In this document: positions 15,812 through 23,739 of the stretch, in pieces | How the letters are laid out: each line of letters opens with the position of its first letter | Numbering within the stretch: the stretch's first letter is position 1 | NCBI GenBank assembly: GCA_027307195.1 | Contig: DAHUXL010000033.1 | Coordinates: 1-33,064, forward strand | Source of the DNA: Rhodanobacter sp. | Lineage (GTDB): Bacteria; Pseudomonadota; Gammaproteobacteria; Xanthomonadales; Rhodanobacteraceae | Length of the DNA stretch: 33,064 nt | Direction: 5' to 3' | Notes under the pieces: generated by a model | Told to the model about the DNA's origin: nothing | What the model saw: only the letters and a program-made list of their open reading frames with translations | Databases searched by the model: none | Position numbers and translations under genes: made by a program

Positions 15812-16765
15812 ATGCGCGAGATGTATCCCGAGATCGAGCCGTACCAGACCCACCGCCTTGCGGTCGATGCACCTCACACCTTGTACGTGGAAGAATGCGG
15901 CAATCCCTCCGGCCTGCCGGTGATCTTTCTGCATGGTGGGCCGGGCGCAGGGTTGGCCGCGTATCACCGCCGCTTCTTCGATCCGGTGCGCTACCACATC
16001 GTGCTGTTCGACCAGCGCGGCGCCGGCAAATCCACGCCGTTCGCCGAACTCGCCGACAACACCACCTGGCATCTGGTCGCCGACATCGAGACAATCCGCG
16101 AGCAGCTCGGCATCGAGCGCTGGGTCGTGTTCGGCGGTTCGTGGGGCTCGACCCTGGCGCTGGCCTACGCGCAGACGCATCCCGAGCGTGTGCTCGGGCT
16201 GGTGCTGCGCGGCATCTTTCTCGGCCGGCCGCACGAGCTGCGCTGGTTCAACGAAGTCGATGGTGGCGCCTCGCAGATCTTTCCCGAGCGCTGGGCGCGC
16301 TTTCGCGACTTCATCCCCGAGCAGGAGCGCGACTCGATGCTGGATGCCTACTGGCGTCGCCTCACCAGCAACGATGAAGCGATGCGCCTCGCCGCCGCGA
16401 AGGCATGGAGCGCGTGGGAAGGCGGCAGCACCACCTTGCTGCACGATCCCGACGGCGCCGGCGATTTCGAAGACCCGCACAAGGCGGTCAGCCTGGCCGT
16501 CATGGAAGCCCACTATTTCCGCCATGCGATCTTTCTCGAAGCCGATCAGCTGCTGCGCGATATCGATCGCATCCGGCACATTCCGGCCACGATCGTGCAC
16601 GGCCGCTACGACATCATCTGCCCGGTGAAAAGTGCCTGGGACCTGAGCCAGGCATGGCCGCAAGCGGATCTGCACGTGGTGCTGGCCGGGCACAGCGCAA
16701 TCGATCCGGCCATCGTCGACCAGCTGGTGCAGGCCACCGACCGGTTGGCAGATCGCTACGCTTAG
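15812..16765 (+). CDS. pip: proline iminopeptidase
   Basis: Alpha/beta-hydrolase of peptidase family S33 that removes N-terminal proline, 317 aa, cytoplasmic. The family signatures are clear: oxyanion-hole segment FLHGGPGAGL, FDQRGAGKSTPFAELADNTT, and the nucleophile elbow GGSWGS with Ser110. The cap-domain start LVLRGIFLGRPHELRWF follows, as does the acid segment IVHGRYDIICP (Asp), with GHSA containing the catalytic His near residue 293. The length is usual. MREMYPEIEPYQTHRL at 15812 is a normal N-terminus; the ATG at 15821 is an alternative. No strong ribosome site is seen. It lies 24 bases after the phosphoesterase and converges on the large membrane-anchored gene, 13 bases away. Confidence 0.94.
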   Translation: MREMYPEIEPYQTHRLAVDAPHTLYVEECGNPSGLPVIFLHGGPGAGLAAYHRRFFDPVRYHIVLFDQRGAGKSTPFAELADNTTWHLVADIETIREQLGIERWVVFGGSWGSTLALAYAQTHPERVLGLVLRGIFLGRPHELRWFNEVDGGASQIFPERWARFRDFIPEQERDSMLDAYWRRLTSNDEAMRLAAAKAWSAWEGGSTTLLHDPDGAGDFEDPHKAVSLAVMEAHYFRHAIFLEADQLLRDIDRIRHIPATIVHGRYDIICPVKSAWDLSQAWPQADLHVVLAGHSAIDPAIVDQLVQATDRLADRYA

Positions 16766-16778
16766 ACAGGCTGCGCGC

Positions 16779-18986
16779 TCAGGGTGCCGAGATCGCTTCG
16801 GCAGGAATCAGATCCGGCTGCGATTGATACCAGCGCTGGGCATGCAGCAGATGGAAGTGGCGCTTGCCGTCGACCAGCTCCACGCCGAGGCCGAGCACGC
16901 CCCAGCGCGCGTAGAGATCGCCACTGGGCTTGCCGTCGCTCACGCGCAGATGCGCAAACAGGTCGATGCGTTCGTTGCTCGCCACCAGGTGATCGAGGAT
17001 GAAGTCACCGCGCTGCGCCTCGACCTCGGCATGCGCCGTGGCGTGGCCTTCGTTGATCATGCTGGTGATCCATTTGGGAAACGCACTGCGGTCGGCGAAC
17101 AACGACAACAGCAGGCTGACATCCTTCATCACCAGCGTGGCGCTGCCGCGTACGCGCATGGGGTGGTCCCAGTCCAGATGGCCATCCTGCAGGGTGGCCC
17201 TGACCCACCACGGCGGCGCACTGGAACCCTCGACACGCACGCCATCGAGCGCCAGCGTGAAATTGTCCAGATCGAAACTGTGGCCGTCGCGAGTGGCGTG
17301 ATCCAGCTTCGTATCCATGCTGAGCTTGCCGGTGAGACGCGACACGCCCAGCGCCAGTTGCGCCGAAGCACTGCTCATCTGCATGCGGCCGGCGCTCACG
17401 TCGCCCTTGCCATCGAGGGTGAACTCGGTGCTCATCCGTCCGTTGCCCTGCAGGAAATACAGACTCTTGCCCGGCAGATAGCGATTGTAGGCGCGCAGAT
17501 CGGGAACCTCGGCATCGGCGAAATGCAGGCGGGCAATGAAATCGTGGCCGATGCTTGCCAGATCGGCGGATGACTGCAACGCCACCTGCAACGCCTGCCC
17601 TCGCAGATAAGCCTGTCCCGGCGCATTGCGCGGCGCCAGGGTGAAGCGATCCGCGATCATGTCCACCACGGTGCGCACACCCTCCTTGCCGGCTACCACG
17701 CGCGCTTGTGCACGCGTGCTGCCGGTGAACACGTTATCGAGCAGGTCCGCCACCAGCACCGCTTGCGGCACTTCGACATGGCTGCCCGGCAGCAGCCGGC
17801 CGGCCTCGATCTGCAAGGCACCGACGATGTCGCCTGCGCCATTCAACTGCAGCCAGGGTTTGGACTGGATCAGCGGCGCCAGCCAGCGCATCGAGGCGAA
17901 ATGCCAGCGTGCCTCGGCGGTGCCGGAAAGCAGCCGCAGCGCCTCGTCGTACGAAGGTCGTGGCAACAGTTGCCGGCTGGCGAACAGCAGGTGCGCTTTC
18001 AGCTGGTTCAGTGCCGTGGCGCTGCCGGTGCCCGTCGGCGGCGGAATCCGCACATCGATCATCACGCCATCGGCCAGCACGGCGAGATCGAGCTGACCGC
18101 GGCGTTGTTGCTGGGTGCCGTCGGCATCGGTGATCGCCACCGGCGCATTCCATTGCAGGCGCCCGCCCGTCGCCAGCGTGCCATGATCCAGCAGGAAGTC
18201 CGTGCCGAGATGGCCGGTCAGCGACGACAACCTGACTGCCATTGCGCCGGCCTTGTCGGCGCCCAGCGCGATGGCCGGCGTCACCCCTTCCGCGATGACA
18301 TGGATCTGCGCCCGCTCGATCTTCTGCCAGCCTGGCAGTTGCTCGTGAGTGAATGGATCGAACGCAAAATGGACATCGAGTCTGGCGTCGTGCAACAGCT
18401 CCAGCTGCCGGTAGTGCAAACGCGCCTTCGACATCAGCACGTGCGAGGGAGAAATCGCCGTCGAACCGCCGCGCAACTGGTGGGTGAAGCCGAGCTCGCC
18501 CTCGCCATCACCATCGGCGACCAGGTCACCCATGCGCACCTGCCGCAGCGACACCGTGCTGACCCGATCGACCGTGATGCGCCACGCGTCGCTTCGCCAC
18601 GGCGGCGGCTTGAGGTCGATGCCGGTCGGCTGGATATCGAGGCTCACCTCCGTGGTGCGGACCTGGCCGAAACGCAGTTCATGCCGAAGCAACGGCCACA
18701 GCATGATGCGGCCGCTCGCCGCATCGCCCTGCGCACTCCACAGCAATTGGCGCGCCTGCCCGTGCAACCGCAGATCGTACACATGGATCTGTCCCGGCCA
18801 CAGCGTCCACGCCCACGCCCACTGCGCGTGAAAGACCTGCGGCTTGCGATTGACCTCGGCCGGAGCGAGCGGGCTGTTGAGAAAGATATTGCCTGCGATC
18901 AGGTAGAGCACGTACAGCACACCCAACAGCCACGGCAGTCGACGCATGGGTGCAGGCAATGTGCGCATCGGCTCGGTTCGTGGCAT
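16779..18986 (-). CDS. membrane-anchored large periplasmic protein, AsmA-like (tentative)
   Basis: A 735-aa protein with one N-terminal membrane anchor (LPWLLGVLYVLYLIAGNIFL, about residues 18-37), followed by a long, regular beta-rich periplasmic region. Alternating hydrophobic residues, repeated phrases such as 'GQIHVYDLRLHGQ', 'VDRVSTVSLRQVRMGD' and 'HSFDLDNFTLALDGVRVEGS', and many Gly/Asp turns recall AsmA/TamB/YdbH-like lipid-transport proteins. I see no signature that proves this. MPRTEPMRTLPAPMRRL offers three candidate starts (18986, 18968, 18947). It stands alone, convergent with pip and divergent from a GST. If it is AsmA-like it would shuttle lipids between inner and outer membrane; this is inference. 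Confidence 0.75.
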   Translation of the reverse strand: MPRTEPMRTLPAPMRRLPWLLGVLYVLYLIAGNIFLNSPLAPAEVNRKPQVFHAQWAWAWTLWPGQIHVYDLRLHGQARQLLWSAQGDAASGRIMLWPLLRHELRFGQVRTTEVSLDIQPTGIDLKPPPWRSDAWRITVDRVSTVSLRQVRMGDLVADGDGEGELGFTHQLRGGSTAISPSHVLMSKARLHYRQLELLHDARLDVHFAFDPFTHEQLPGWQKIERAQIHVIAEGVTPAIALGADKAGAMAVRLSSLTGHLGTDFLLDHGTLATGGRLQWNAPVAITDADGTQQQRRGQLDLAVLADGVMIDVRIPPPTGTGSATALNQLKAHLLFASRQLLPRPSYDEALRLLSGTAEARWHFASMRWLAPLIQSKPWLQLNGAGDIVGALQIEAGRLLPGSHVEVPQAVLVADLLDNVFTGSTRAQARVVAGKEGVRTVVDMIADRFTLAPRNAPGQAYLRGQALQVALQSSADLASIGHDFIARLHFADAEVPDLRAYNRYLPGKSLYFLQGNGRMSTEFTLDGKGDVSAGRMQMSSASAQLALGVSRLTGKLSMDTKLDHATRDGHSFDLDNFTLALDGVRVEGSSAPPWWVRATLQDGHLDWDHPMRVRGSATLVMKDVSLLLSLFADRSAFPKWITSMINEGHATAHAEVEAQRGDFILDHLVASNERIDLFAHLRVSDGKPSGDLYARWGVLGLGVELVDGKRHFHLLHAQRWYQSQPDLIPAEAISAP

Positions 18987-19129
18987 GGCCTCCCCAGCAT
19001 GACGAGGTACACGTGATGGCTTGGTGGAGCGTGTGTTCCGGCCGGCGTCTGATTGCCACAGTCTTGATGGAAAACGCCATGGTCATCACCGGCGATGACA
19101 AATCGGCGCAAGAAACGGATGGTTCGGGA

Positions 19130-19157
19130 TTGAAGCGCCATCCACACTGCGCTTCAA
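19130..19157. promoter_or_regulatory. perfect 9-bp dyad upstream of the second GST
   Basis: TTGAAGCGC (19130-19138) and GCGCTTCAA (19149-19157) form a perfect inverted repeat with a 10-base spacer, ending 20 bases before the GST start. It could be an operator or an RNA hairpin in the leader. A short CTTTT follows, which is too weak to call a terminator. Confidence 0.45.
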
Positions 19158-19177
19158 CTTTTACAGGAATGCTTGCC

Positions 19178-19819
19178 ATGCTGACGTTGTTCGACTACCT
19201 GCCTTCACAGAACGCATGGAAGGTACGCCTGCTGCTGAATCACCTGGGCCGGGCGTATCGTACGGTGCCGATCAGCATTTTCGAGGGCGGAGGCGAGAGC
19301 GCGGCGTTTCGGCGCATCAGCCCGACCGGTACGGTGCCGGCGATCCAGCTCGACGACGGTCGTGTGCTGGCGGAATCGAACGCGATTCTCGCGTATCTCG
19401 CCGACGGCACACCGTATCTGCCGAGCGATCCGTTCGACCGCGCCAAGGTGCAGCAATGGCTGCATTTCGAGCAGGAGCGGGTGGAGTCGGTGATCGGCTC
19501 GCTGCGGCATTGGACGATGACCGGCAAGCTCGCACGGCGCTCGGCTGAAATGATCGAAGCCAAGCACAGCGCCGCGGTGCGATCGCTGGGCATTCTGGAA
19601 AACGAACTGTCGACCCGGCTGTTCATCGCCGGTGATTGCTACAGCATCGCCGACATGGCCCTGTTTGCCTATGCCAGCCGCGCCGAGGAGGCCGGACTTT
19701 CGCTGGTGGCCTACCCAAACTTTCGTGCGTGGATCGCGCGAGTCGAGGCGCAGCCGGGCTTTCTCGCCACCATGCATCCGTATGCGATCGACCCACATTC
19801 GAGCAGGGAATTGCCCTAG
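19178..19819 (+). CDS. glutathione S-transferase family protein (second)
   Basis: A 213-aa cytosolic GST. The N-terminal domain reads MLTLFDYLPSQNAWKVRLLL, followed by the cis-proline segment PTGTVPAIQL and the glutathione-binding LAESNAILAYLADGTPYLP. The C-terminal helical domain has FIAGDCYSIADMALFAYASR (the N-capping box and hydrophobic staple region of GSTs) and FRAWIARVEAQPGF. The frame is open back to 18950, but AGGA at 19165-19168 is 9 bases before the ATG at 19178, which gives the standard GST N-terminus; the ATG at 19169 directly abuts it and is unlikely. The sequence is unlike that of the first GST at 11.7 kb. The substrate is unknown; detoxification is the usual role. Confidence 0.92.
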   Translation: MLTLFDYLPSQNAWKVRLLLNHLGRAYRTVPISIFEGGGESAAFRRISPTGTVPAIQLDDGRVLAESNAILAYLADGTPYLPSDPFDRAKVQQWLHFEQERVESVIGSLRHWTMTGKLARRSAEMIEAKHSAAVRSLGILENELSTRLFIAGDCYSIADMALFAYASRAEEAGLSLVAYPNFRAWIARVEAQPGFLATMHPYAIDPHSSRELP

Positions 19820-19903
19820 GGACGCCCAGAACCCAGCTTCCGCCACGGGCGGCCGGAACAGGGGCAATGGCATACTCGGGGTTTTCCGGCCCGAGAGTTC
19901 CCC

Positions 19904-21760
19904 ATGCGCCTGCTCCCCGCCCTCGCCTTCGTCACGCTGATGTTGCCGCTGGCCGTCTACGCCAGCGACCCGAATTCCTACGCCCAGCCCGACCAGGTGC
20001 GTGTGACCCATCTGGATCTCGCTCTGAAGATCGACTTTCCTCAGCGGCAGCTCGATGGCCAGGCCACGCTGAAGCTGGACTGGAAGAATCCCAAGGCGCA
20101 ATCGCTGGTGCTGGACACGCGCGATCTGCGGATCGCGAAGATCGAGGCGCTCGGTGCCGACGGCAGGACCACGCCGCTGAAATATGCGCTGGCACCGCGC
20201 GACAAGCAGCTCGGCAGCAAGCTGACGATCGCCACACCGAAGCACCCGGCGCAGGTGCGCATCGTCTACACCACCTCGCCCGACGCCTCCGGCCTGCAAT
20301 GGCTGACGCCGGCGCAGACGGCGGACAAGAAGCTGCCGTTCATGTTCTCGCAGTCCGAGTCGATCCACGCACGCTCGTGGGTTCCGCTGCAGGATTCGCC
20401 GGCGATCCGCTTCACCTACGATGCGCACGTCAGCGCGCCGAAGGACGTGCGCGTGGTGATGAGCGCGATCAACGACGCGAAGCATCCGCTGGACGGCGAC
20501 TTCACGTTCGACCAGCCGCATCCGATCCCGTCCTATCTGCTGGCGATCGGCGCCGGCGATATCGCGGTGAAGGAAACCGGGCCGCGTTCGGCCGTCTATG
20601 CGGAACCGTCGATCGTCGACAAGGCCGCGCACGAATTCGAGGACACCGAAAAGCTGATCGCCACCACCGAGCAGCTGTATGGCCCCTACGCGTGGGGCCG
20701 TTACGACATCCTGGTGCTGCCGCCGTCGTTCCCGTACGGCGGCATGGAAAATCCGAACATGACGTTCGCCACGCCGACCGTGCTGGTCGGCGACAAGAGC
20801 CTGGTCTCGCTGGTCTCGCATGAGCTGGCACATTCGTGGTCGGGCAACCTGGTGACCAGCGCTGCGTGGCGCGATATCTGGCTCAACGAGGGCTTCACCA
20901 CCTACGTGCAGGGCCGCATCACCGAGGCGGTGTATGGCAAGCCGCTGGCCGACGAGGAAGCGCTGTTGTCGGCCCGCGCGCTGCAGAAGAGCATCGGCGC
21001 GATGCCGGCCAACTCGCAGAAGCTGGCACCCGATCCGCGTGGCGTGGGTGCCGACGACTCGCTGTCCGACGTGGCCTACGACAAGGGCTCGTGGTTCCTG
21101 CGCACGCTGGAGTTGCGTTTCGGCCGCACGGCGTTCGACGACTACCTCAAGGGCTACTTCAACCACTTCGCCTGGCACAGCATCAGCACCGAGCAGATGC
21201 TCGACTACATGAAGCCGAACCTGATCGAAAAGTATCCCGGCAGGATGAGCTGGGAAGAAGTTAAGGCGTGGGTCTACGGCGAAGGCATTCCGAAGGATGC
21301 GCCGCTGCCCGATTCGCCACGCTTCAACACGATCGACCAGGAGCGCACGGATTTCCTCGCCGGCAAACTCACCGCCGACAAGCTCGATGCGAAAGGCTGG
21401 AACACGCAGGAGTGGATGTACTTCCTCGACCGTCTGCCCGACGTCGCGCCACTGGACAAGCTGCAGCAGCTCGATGCCGCCTGGCACCTCACCGGCACGC
21501 CGAACGCCGAGATCGGCATGCGCTGGTACAGCCATGCGATCGCCGGCGGCGACAAGGCCGTTTGGACGGCTGCCGCCGAACACATGACGCGGATCGGCCG
21601 GCTGTATCTGACCACGCCGCTGTACAAGGCCTTCGTGAAAACGCCGGACGGCCTGGTCTATGCCGAACAGGTCTACGCCAAGGCGAAAACCGGCTATCAC
21701 CCGCTGACCCAGCAGGTCGTGGAAGACATCATCGCCAAGGCAAAGAAAGCGAAACACTGA
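19904..21760 (+). CDS. secreted M1 family metallo-aminopeptidase (LTA4H-like)
   Basis: Zinc aminopeptidase of family M1, 618 aa, nearest in architecture to leukotriene-A4-hydrolase/cold-active aminopeptidase types. An N-terminal Sec signal peptide is likely cleaved after AVYA (about residue 21). The domains run in the usual order: a beta-rich N-terminal domain, the exopeptidase motif PYGGMEN (about 276-282), then the zinc site HELAHSW with His306, Glu307 and His310 and the third ligand Glu329 in WLNEGFTTY (HEXXH-X18-E fits exactly). Tyr392 in VAYDKGSWFLR is the likely transition-state tyrosine. A C-terminal helical domain follows. A 6-bp hairpin, CTCGGG (19875-19880) with CCCGAG (19890-19895), ends 8 bases before the ATG and could hide the ribosome site. 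It probably digests peptides in the periplasm. Confidence 0.94.
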   Translation: MRLLPALAFVTLMLPLAVYASDPNSYAQPDQVRVTHLDLALKIDFPQRQLDGQATLKLDWKNPKAQSLVLDTRDLRIAKIEALGADGRTTPLKYALAPRDKQLGSKLTIATPKHPAQVRIVYTTSPDASGLQWLTPAQTADKKLPFMFSQSESIHARSWVPLQDSPAIRFTYDAHVSAPKDVRVVMSAINDAKHPLDGDFTFDQPHPIPSYLLAIGAGDIAVKETGPRSAVYAEPSIVDKAAHEFEDTEKLIATTEQLYGPYAWGRYDILVLPPSFPYGGMENPNMTFATPTVLVGDKSLVSLVSHELAHSWSGNLVTSAAWRDIWLNEGFTTYVQGRITEAVYGKPLADEEALLSARALQKSIGAMPANSQKLAPDPRGVGADDSLSDVAYDKGSWFLRTLELRFGRTAFDDYLKGYFNHFAWHSISTEQMLDYMKPNLIEKYPGRMSWEEVKAWVYGEGIPKDAPLPDSPRFNTIDQERTDFLAGKLTADKLDAKGWNTQEWMYFLDRLPDVAPLDKLQQLDAAWHLTGTPNAEIGMRWYSHAIAGGDKAVWTAAAEHMTRIGRLYLTTPLYKAFVKTPDGLVYAEQVYAKAKTGYHPLTQQVVEDIIAKAKKAKH

Positions 21761-21763
21761 TGG

Positions 21764-21898
21764 CTCCTCCCCCCTGCGCAGCAGGGGGAGGTTGGGAGGG
21801 GGTGATGCTTTTGATCTTCAATCAAGATCAAGAGCACCCCTCCCGAACGCTCACCTGCGACCGAAGGAAGTCCCTTTGGGACATGCAGGGGAGGGAGC
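21764..21898. repeat. compound palindromic intergenic repeat
   Basis: About 135 bases of nested inverted repeats lie between the aminopeptidase stop and the next gene. Visible parts are: TCCCCCCTGC (21768-21777) with GCAGGGGGA (21781-21789); GGGAGGGGGTG (21794-21804) with CACCCCTCCC (21835-21844), enclosing TTGATCTT (21811-21818) with AAGATCAA (21824-21831); and GTCCC-TTT-GGGAC near 21870-21882 with GGGGAGGG at its end. It is non-coding, has the look of a dispersed repeat (REP/MITE-like) and may also end transcription of the aminopeptidase gene. Only one copy is in the window, so dispersal is inference. Confidence 0.65.
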
Positions 21899-21929
21899 AA
21901 CGCTCAACACAACTCTTCAAGAAACCGCC

Positions 21930-22919
21930 ATGCCGCCATCGACAAACCCCACCGCCACGCCGCTCTGGAAACGCATGCTGTTCCGCCGGCTGAAATTCCT
22001 GGCGTGGCTGCTCGCCCTGTTGGCCATCGTGCTGGGTGGCAGTTACCTGTTTGCGCCGCAATGGCTGCTGCAGGCGAACTTCGCGCGTGAGGCGATGGCG
22101 GCACACCTGGACAAGCATTCGGTGCAGGCCGGCGATACGCGCTGGAGCTATTACGAAGGTGGTGACGGCCCGACCATCGTGCTGCTGCACGGCTTTGCCT
22201 CGGACAAGACCGTCTGGCTGGAAACAGCCAAGCTGCTCACACCGCATTTTCACCTGATCATTCCCGACCTGCCCGGCTGGGGCGAGTCTTCGCGCGTGAC
22301 GGATGCCAGCTACAACATCGACGCGCAGGCCGCGCGCCTTGGCGGATTCGTGCAGACCCTGCGCCTGCAGCGCTTCGTGCTGGTCGGCCATTCGATGGGC
22401 GGGGCGATCGCCGGCGTCTATGCCAGCGAGCATCCCGAGCATGTCGCCGAACTGGCGCTGGTCGATGCGTTCGGCCTGAAGGCCACACCGAACACGTTCG
22501 ATCGCGAGGTGCAGGCCGGCAAGGATCCGTTCGTGTTCGACGACCGTGCCGGTTTTGAGCGCGCCATCGCATTGGCCTTCGAAAAGCCGCCGGTCGTTCC
22601 CGGTCGCCTCGTCGATGTGCTGGTCAAGCGCAACCAGCAGGACCATGGCTTCATCGAGCGCACCTTCAACGAGCTGCGCCAGCCGTCGCAATACCTCGCC
22701 GTGCAGAACCGGCTCGGCCAGCTGAGCATGCCGGTGCTCGGCCTGTGGTGCCATGACGACAAGGTCATCGACGTTTCCGCGCTGGACAGCTTGCGCAACG
22801 GCCTGACCGCCGCCAGCGCAATCAGCGCCAGCACCATCAACGGCTGCAACCATATGCCGATGCTGGAAAGGCCTGAACAAACCGCGCAAATCCTCACCGG
22901 ATTCGCGCTGTCACACTGA
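21930..22919 (+). CDS. membrane-anchored alpha/beta hydrolase (lipase/esterase-like)
   Basis: A 329-aa alpha/beta-hydrolase with an N-terminal signal anchor (FLAWLLALLAIVLGGSYLF, about residues 24-42). Catalytic features are the oxyanion segment VLLHGFASDKTVWL, IIPDLPGWGESSR, the nucleophile elbow GHSMGG with Ser155, the acid in CHDDKVIDV and the histidine in NGCNHMPML near the C-terminus. It resembles membrane-associated monoacylglycerol lipases/esterases of gammaproteobacteria. The frame is open upstream through the palindromic repeat to 21792, but that part is repeat sequence, so the ATG at 21930 is used; no strong ribosome site is visible. It lies about 170 bases from the aminopeptidase, with the repeat between, so probably has its own promoter. 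Confidence 0.88.
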   Translation: MPPSTNPTATPLWKRMLFRRLKFLAWLLALLAIVLGGSYLFAPQWLLQANFAREAMAAHLDKHSVQAGDTRWSYYEGGDGPTIVLLHGFASDKTVWLETAKLLTPHFHLIIPDLPGWGESSRVTDASYNIDAQAARLGGFVQTLRLQRFVLVGHSMGGAIAGVYASEHPEHVAELALVDAFGLKATPNTFDREVQAGKDPFVFDDRAGFERAIALAFEKPPVVPGRLVDVLVKRNQQDHGFIERTFNELRQPSQYLAVQNRLGQLSMPVLGLWCHDDKVIDVSALDSLRNGLTAASAISASTINGCNHMPMLERPEQTAQILTGFALSH

Positions 22920-22932
22920 CATTGCGCCCGCG

Positions 22933-22956
22933 GGATCGGCCTATCCGCGCCGATCC
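22933..22956 (+). terminator. possible terminator hairpin (no T-run)
   Basis: GGATCGGC (22933-22940) and GCCGATCC (22949-22956) make a perfect 8-bp stem with an 8-base loop, 14 bases after the hydrolase stop. No run of T follows, so it may be only a transcript-end stabiliser. Confidence 0.35.
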
Positions 22957-23013
22957 GGTCATCTGCGAGTCAGCCGCCCCAAGCACATCATTGTGAATTG
23001 CTGGTGACAACAT

Positions 23014-23035
23014 GGGAGAATGGCAGCATTCTCCC
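23014..23035 (+). promoter_or_regulatory. perfect 9-bp hairpin in the leader of the hydroxylase gene
   Basis: GGGAGAATG (23014-23022) and CATTCTCCC (23027-23035) pair perfectly around the tetraloop GCAG, ending 37 bases before the chosen ATG at 23073. A looser dyad, TTGT (22991) to ACAA (about 23010), precedes it. It could be an operator, an mRNA-stability hairpin or an attenuator; there is no T-run. Confidence 0.4.
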
Positions 23036-23072
23036 GCGCTTTGGGGGTGCTTCCTTGCATGAAAACGGAACG

Positions 23073-23672
23073 ATGCAGCAACCGATGAAGCAAAGCTTTG
23101 TACGCTCAGGTGTCGATGCGATCGTGCGGATGTCTAGCACGCGCACGAACTACTGGGCCGAAGTCGGCGTGGATACCACGCTGGGCCTGCTGCTGGTCGT
23201 CGAAGGCTGGCGACTGCACGCCGGCAGCCCGCTGACCGCGTTGCTGGCCATCGGACTGGGACTGTTCGCCTTCAGCTTCATCGAATATTTCTTTCATCGC
23301 TGGATGTTCCACACCCGGGTCCCGCTGTTCGAACAGGGGCACCGCACGCATCATGAGCAACCACTGGGCTACGACTCGCTGCCGTTCTTCCTGCCGGCGG
23401 TGGTACTGCTCACCCTGGCCGGCCTGTTTGCGCTGATCATGCCCACCGGTTTCGCGCTGCTGATGGCCGGTGCGATCACCTTCGGCTACATCATCTACGG
23501 GCTGAGCCACTTCATCATCCACCACGTTCGCTTCAGGCATCCGTGGTTGCGCCGCTGGGCCGGCGCCCACCACGTCCACCACTATCATCCGGACAGCAAC
23601 TTTGGCCTCACCACACCGCTGTGGGATGTGCTGCTGGGTACGCGTTACGTGCGGCAACCCCGCAAGCTCTGA
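23073..23672 (+). CDS. sterol desaturase / fatty acid hydroxylase family membrane protein
   Basis: A 199-aa integral membrane di-iron oxygenase of the fatty acid hydroxylase superfamily (PF04116 type). The histidine clusters that bind the two irons are visible in order: FFHRWMFH, GHRTHHEQ, HFIIHHVRF and AHHVHHYHP. They are separated by four or so hydrophobic helices, among them LLAIGLGLFAFSFIEYF and FFLPAVVLLTLAGLFALIMP. The start at 23073 is the ATG after GGAA (23067-23070). The ATG at 23085 is an alternative, and the frame is open upstream from a TTG at 22998. It would hydroxylate a membrane lipid (fatty acyl chain or carotenoid-like substrate); which one cannot be seen. No other genes of lipid modification are adjacent apart from the hydrolase. 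Confidence 0.87.
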   Translation: MQQPMKQSFVRSGVDAIVRMSSTRTNYWAEVGVDTTLGLLLVVEGWRLHAGSPLTALLAIGLGLFAFSFIEYFFHRWMFHTRVPLFEQGHRTHHEQPLGYDSLPFFLPAVVLLTLAGLFALIMPTGFALLMAGAITFGYIIYGLSHFIIHHVRFRHPWLRRWAGAHHVHHYHPDSNFGLTTPLWDVLLGTRYVRQPRKL

Positions 23673-23739
23673 GCTCGCCCCTGCGGAGCCACGGCATCGC
23701 CCGCATCATCTGATCCATCAGTCAGCGGTATCGAAACGA

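Noticed and set aside
19205-21757. 850-codon minus-strand frame opposite the GST and M1 aminopeptidase
   Set aside because: It crosses two plus-strand genes with intact active-site motifs; the translation has no recognisable domain.
21792-21929. N-terminal extension of the alpha/beta hydrolase
   Set aside because: The extra residues are a translation of the palindromic repeat; the membrane anchor and hydrolase begin after the ATG at 21930.
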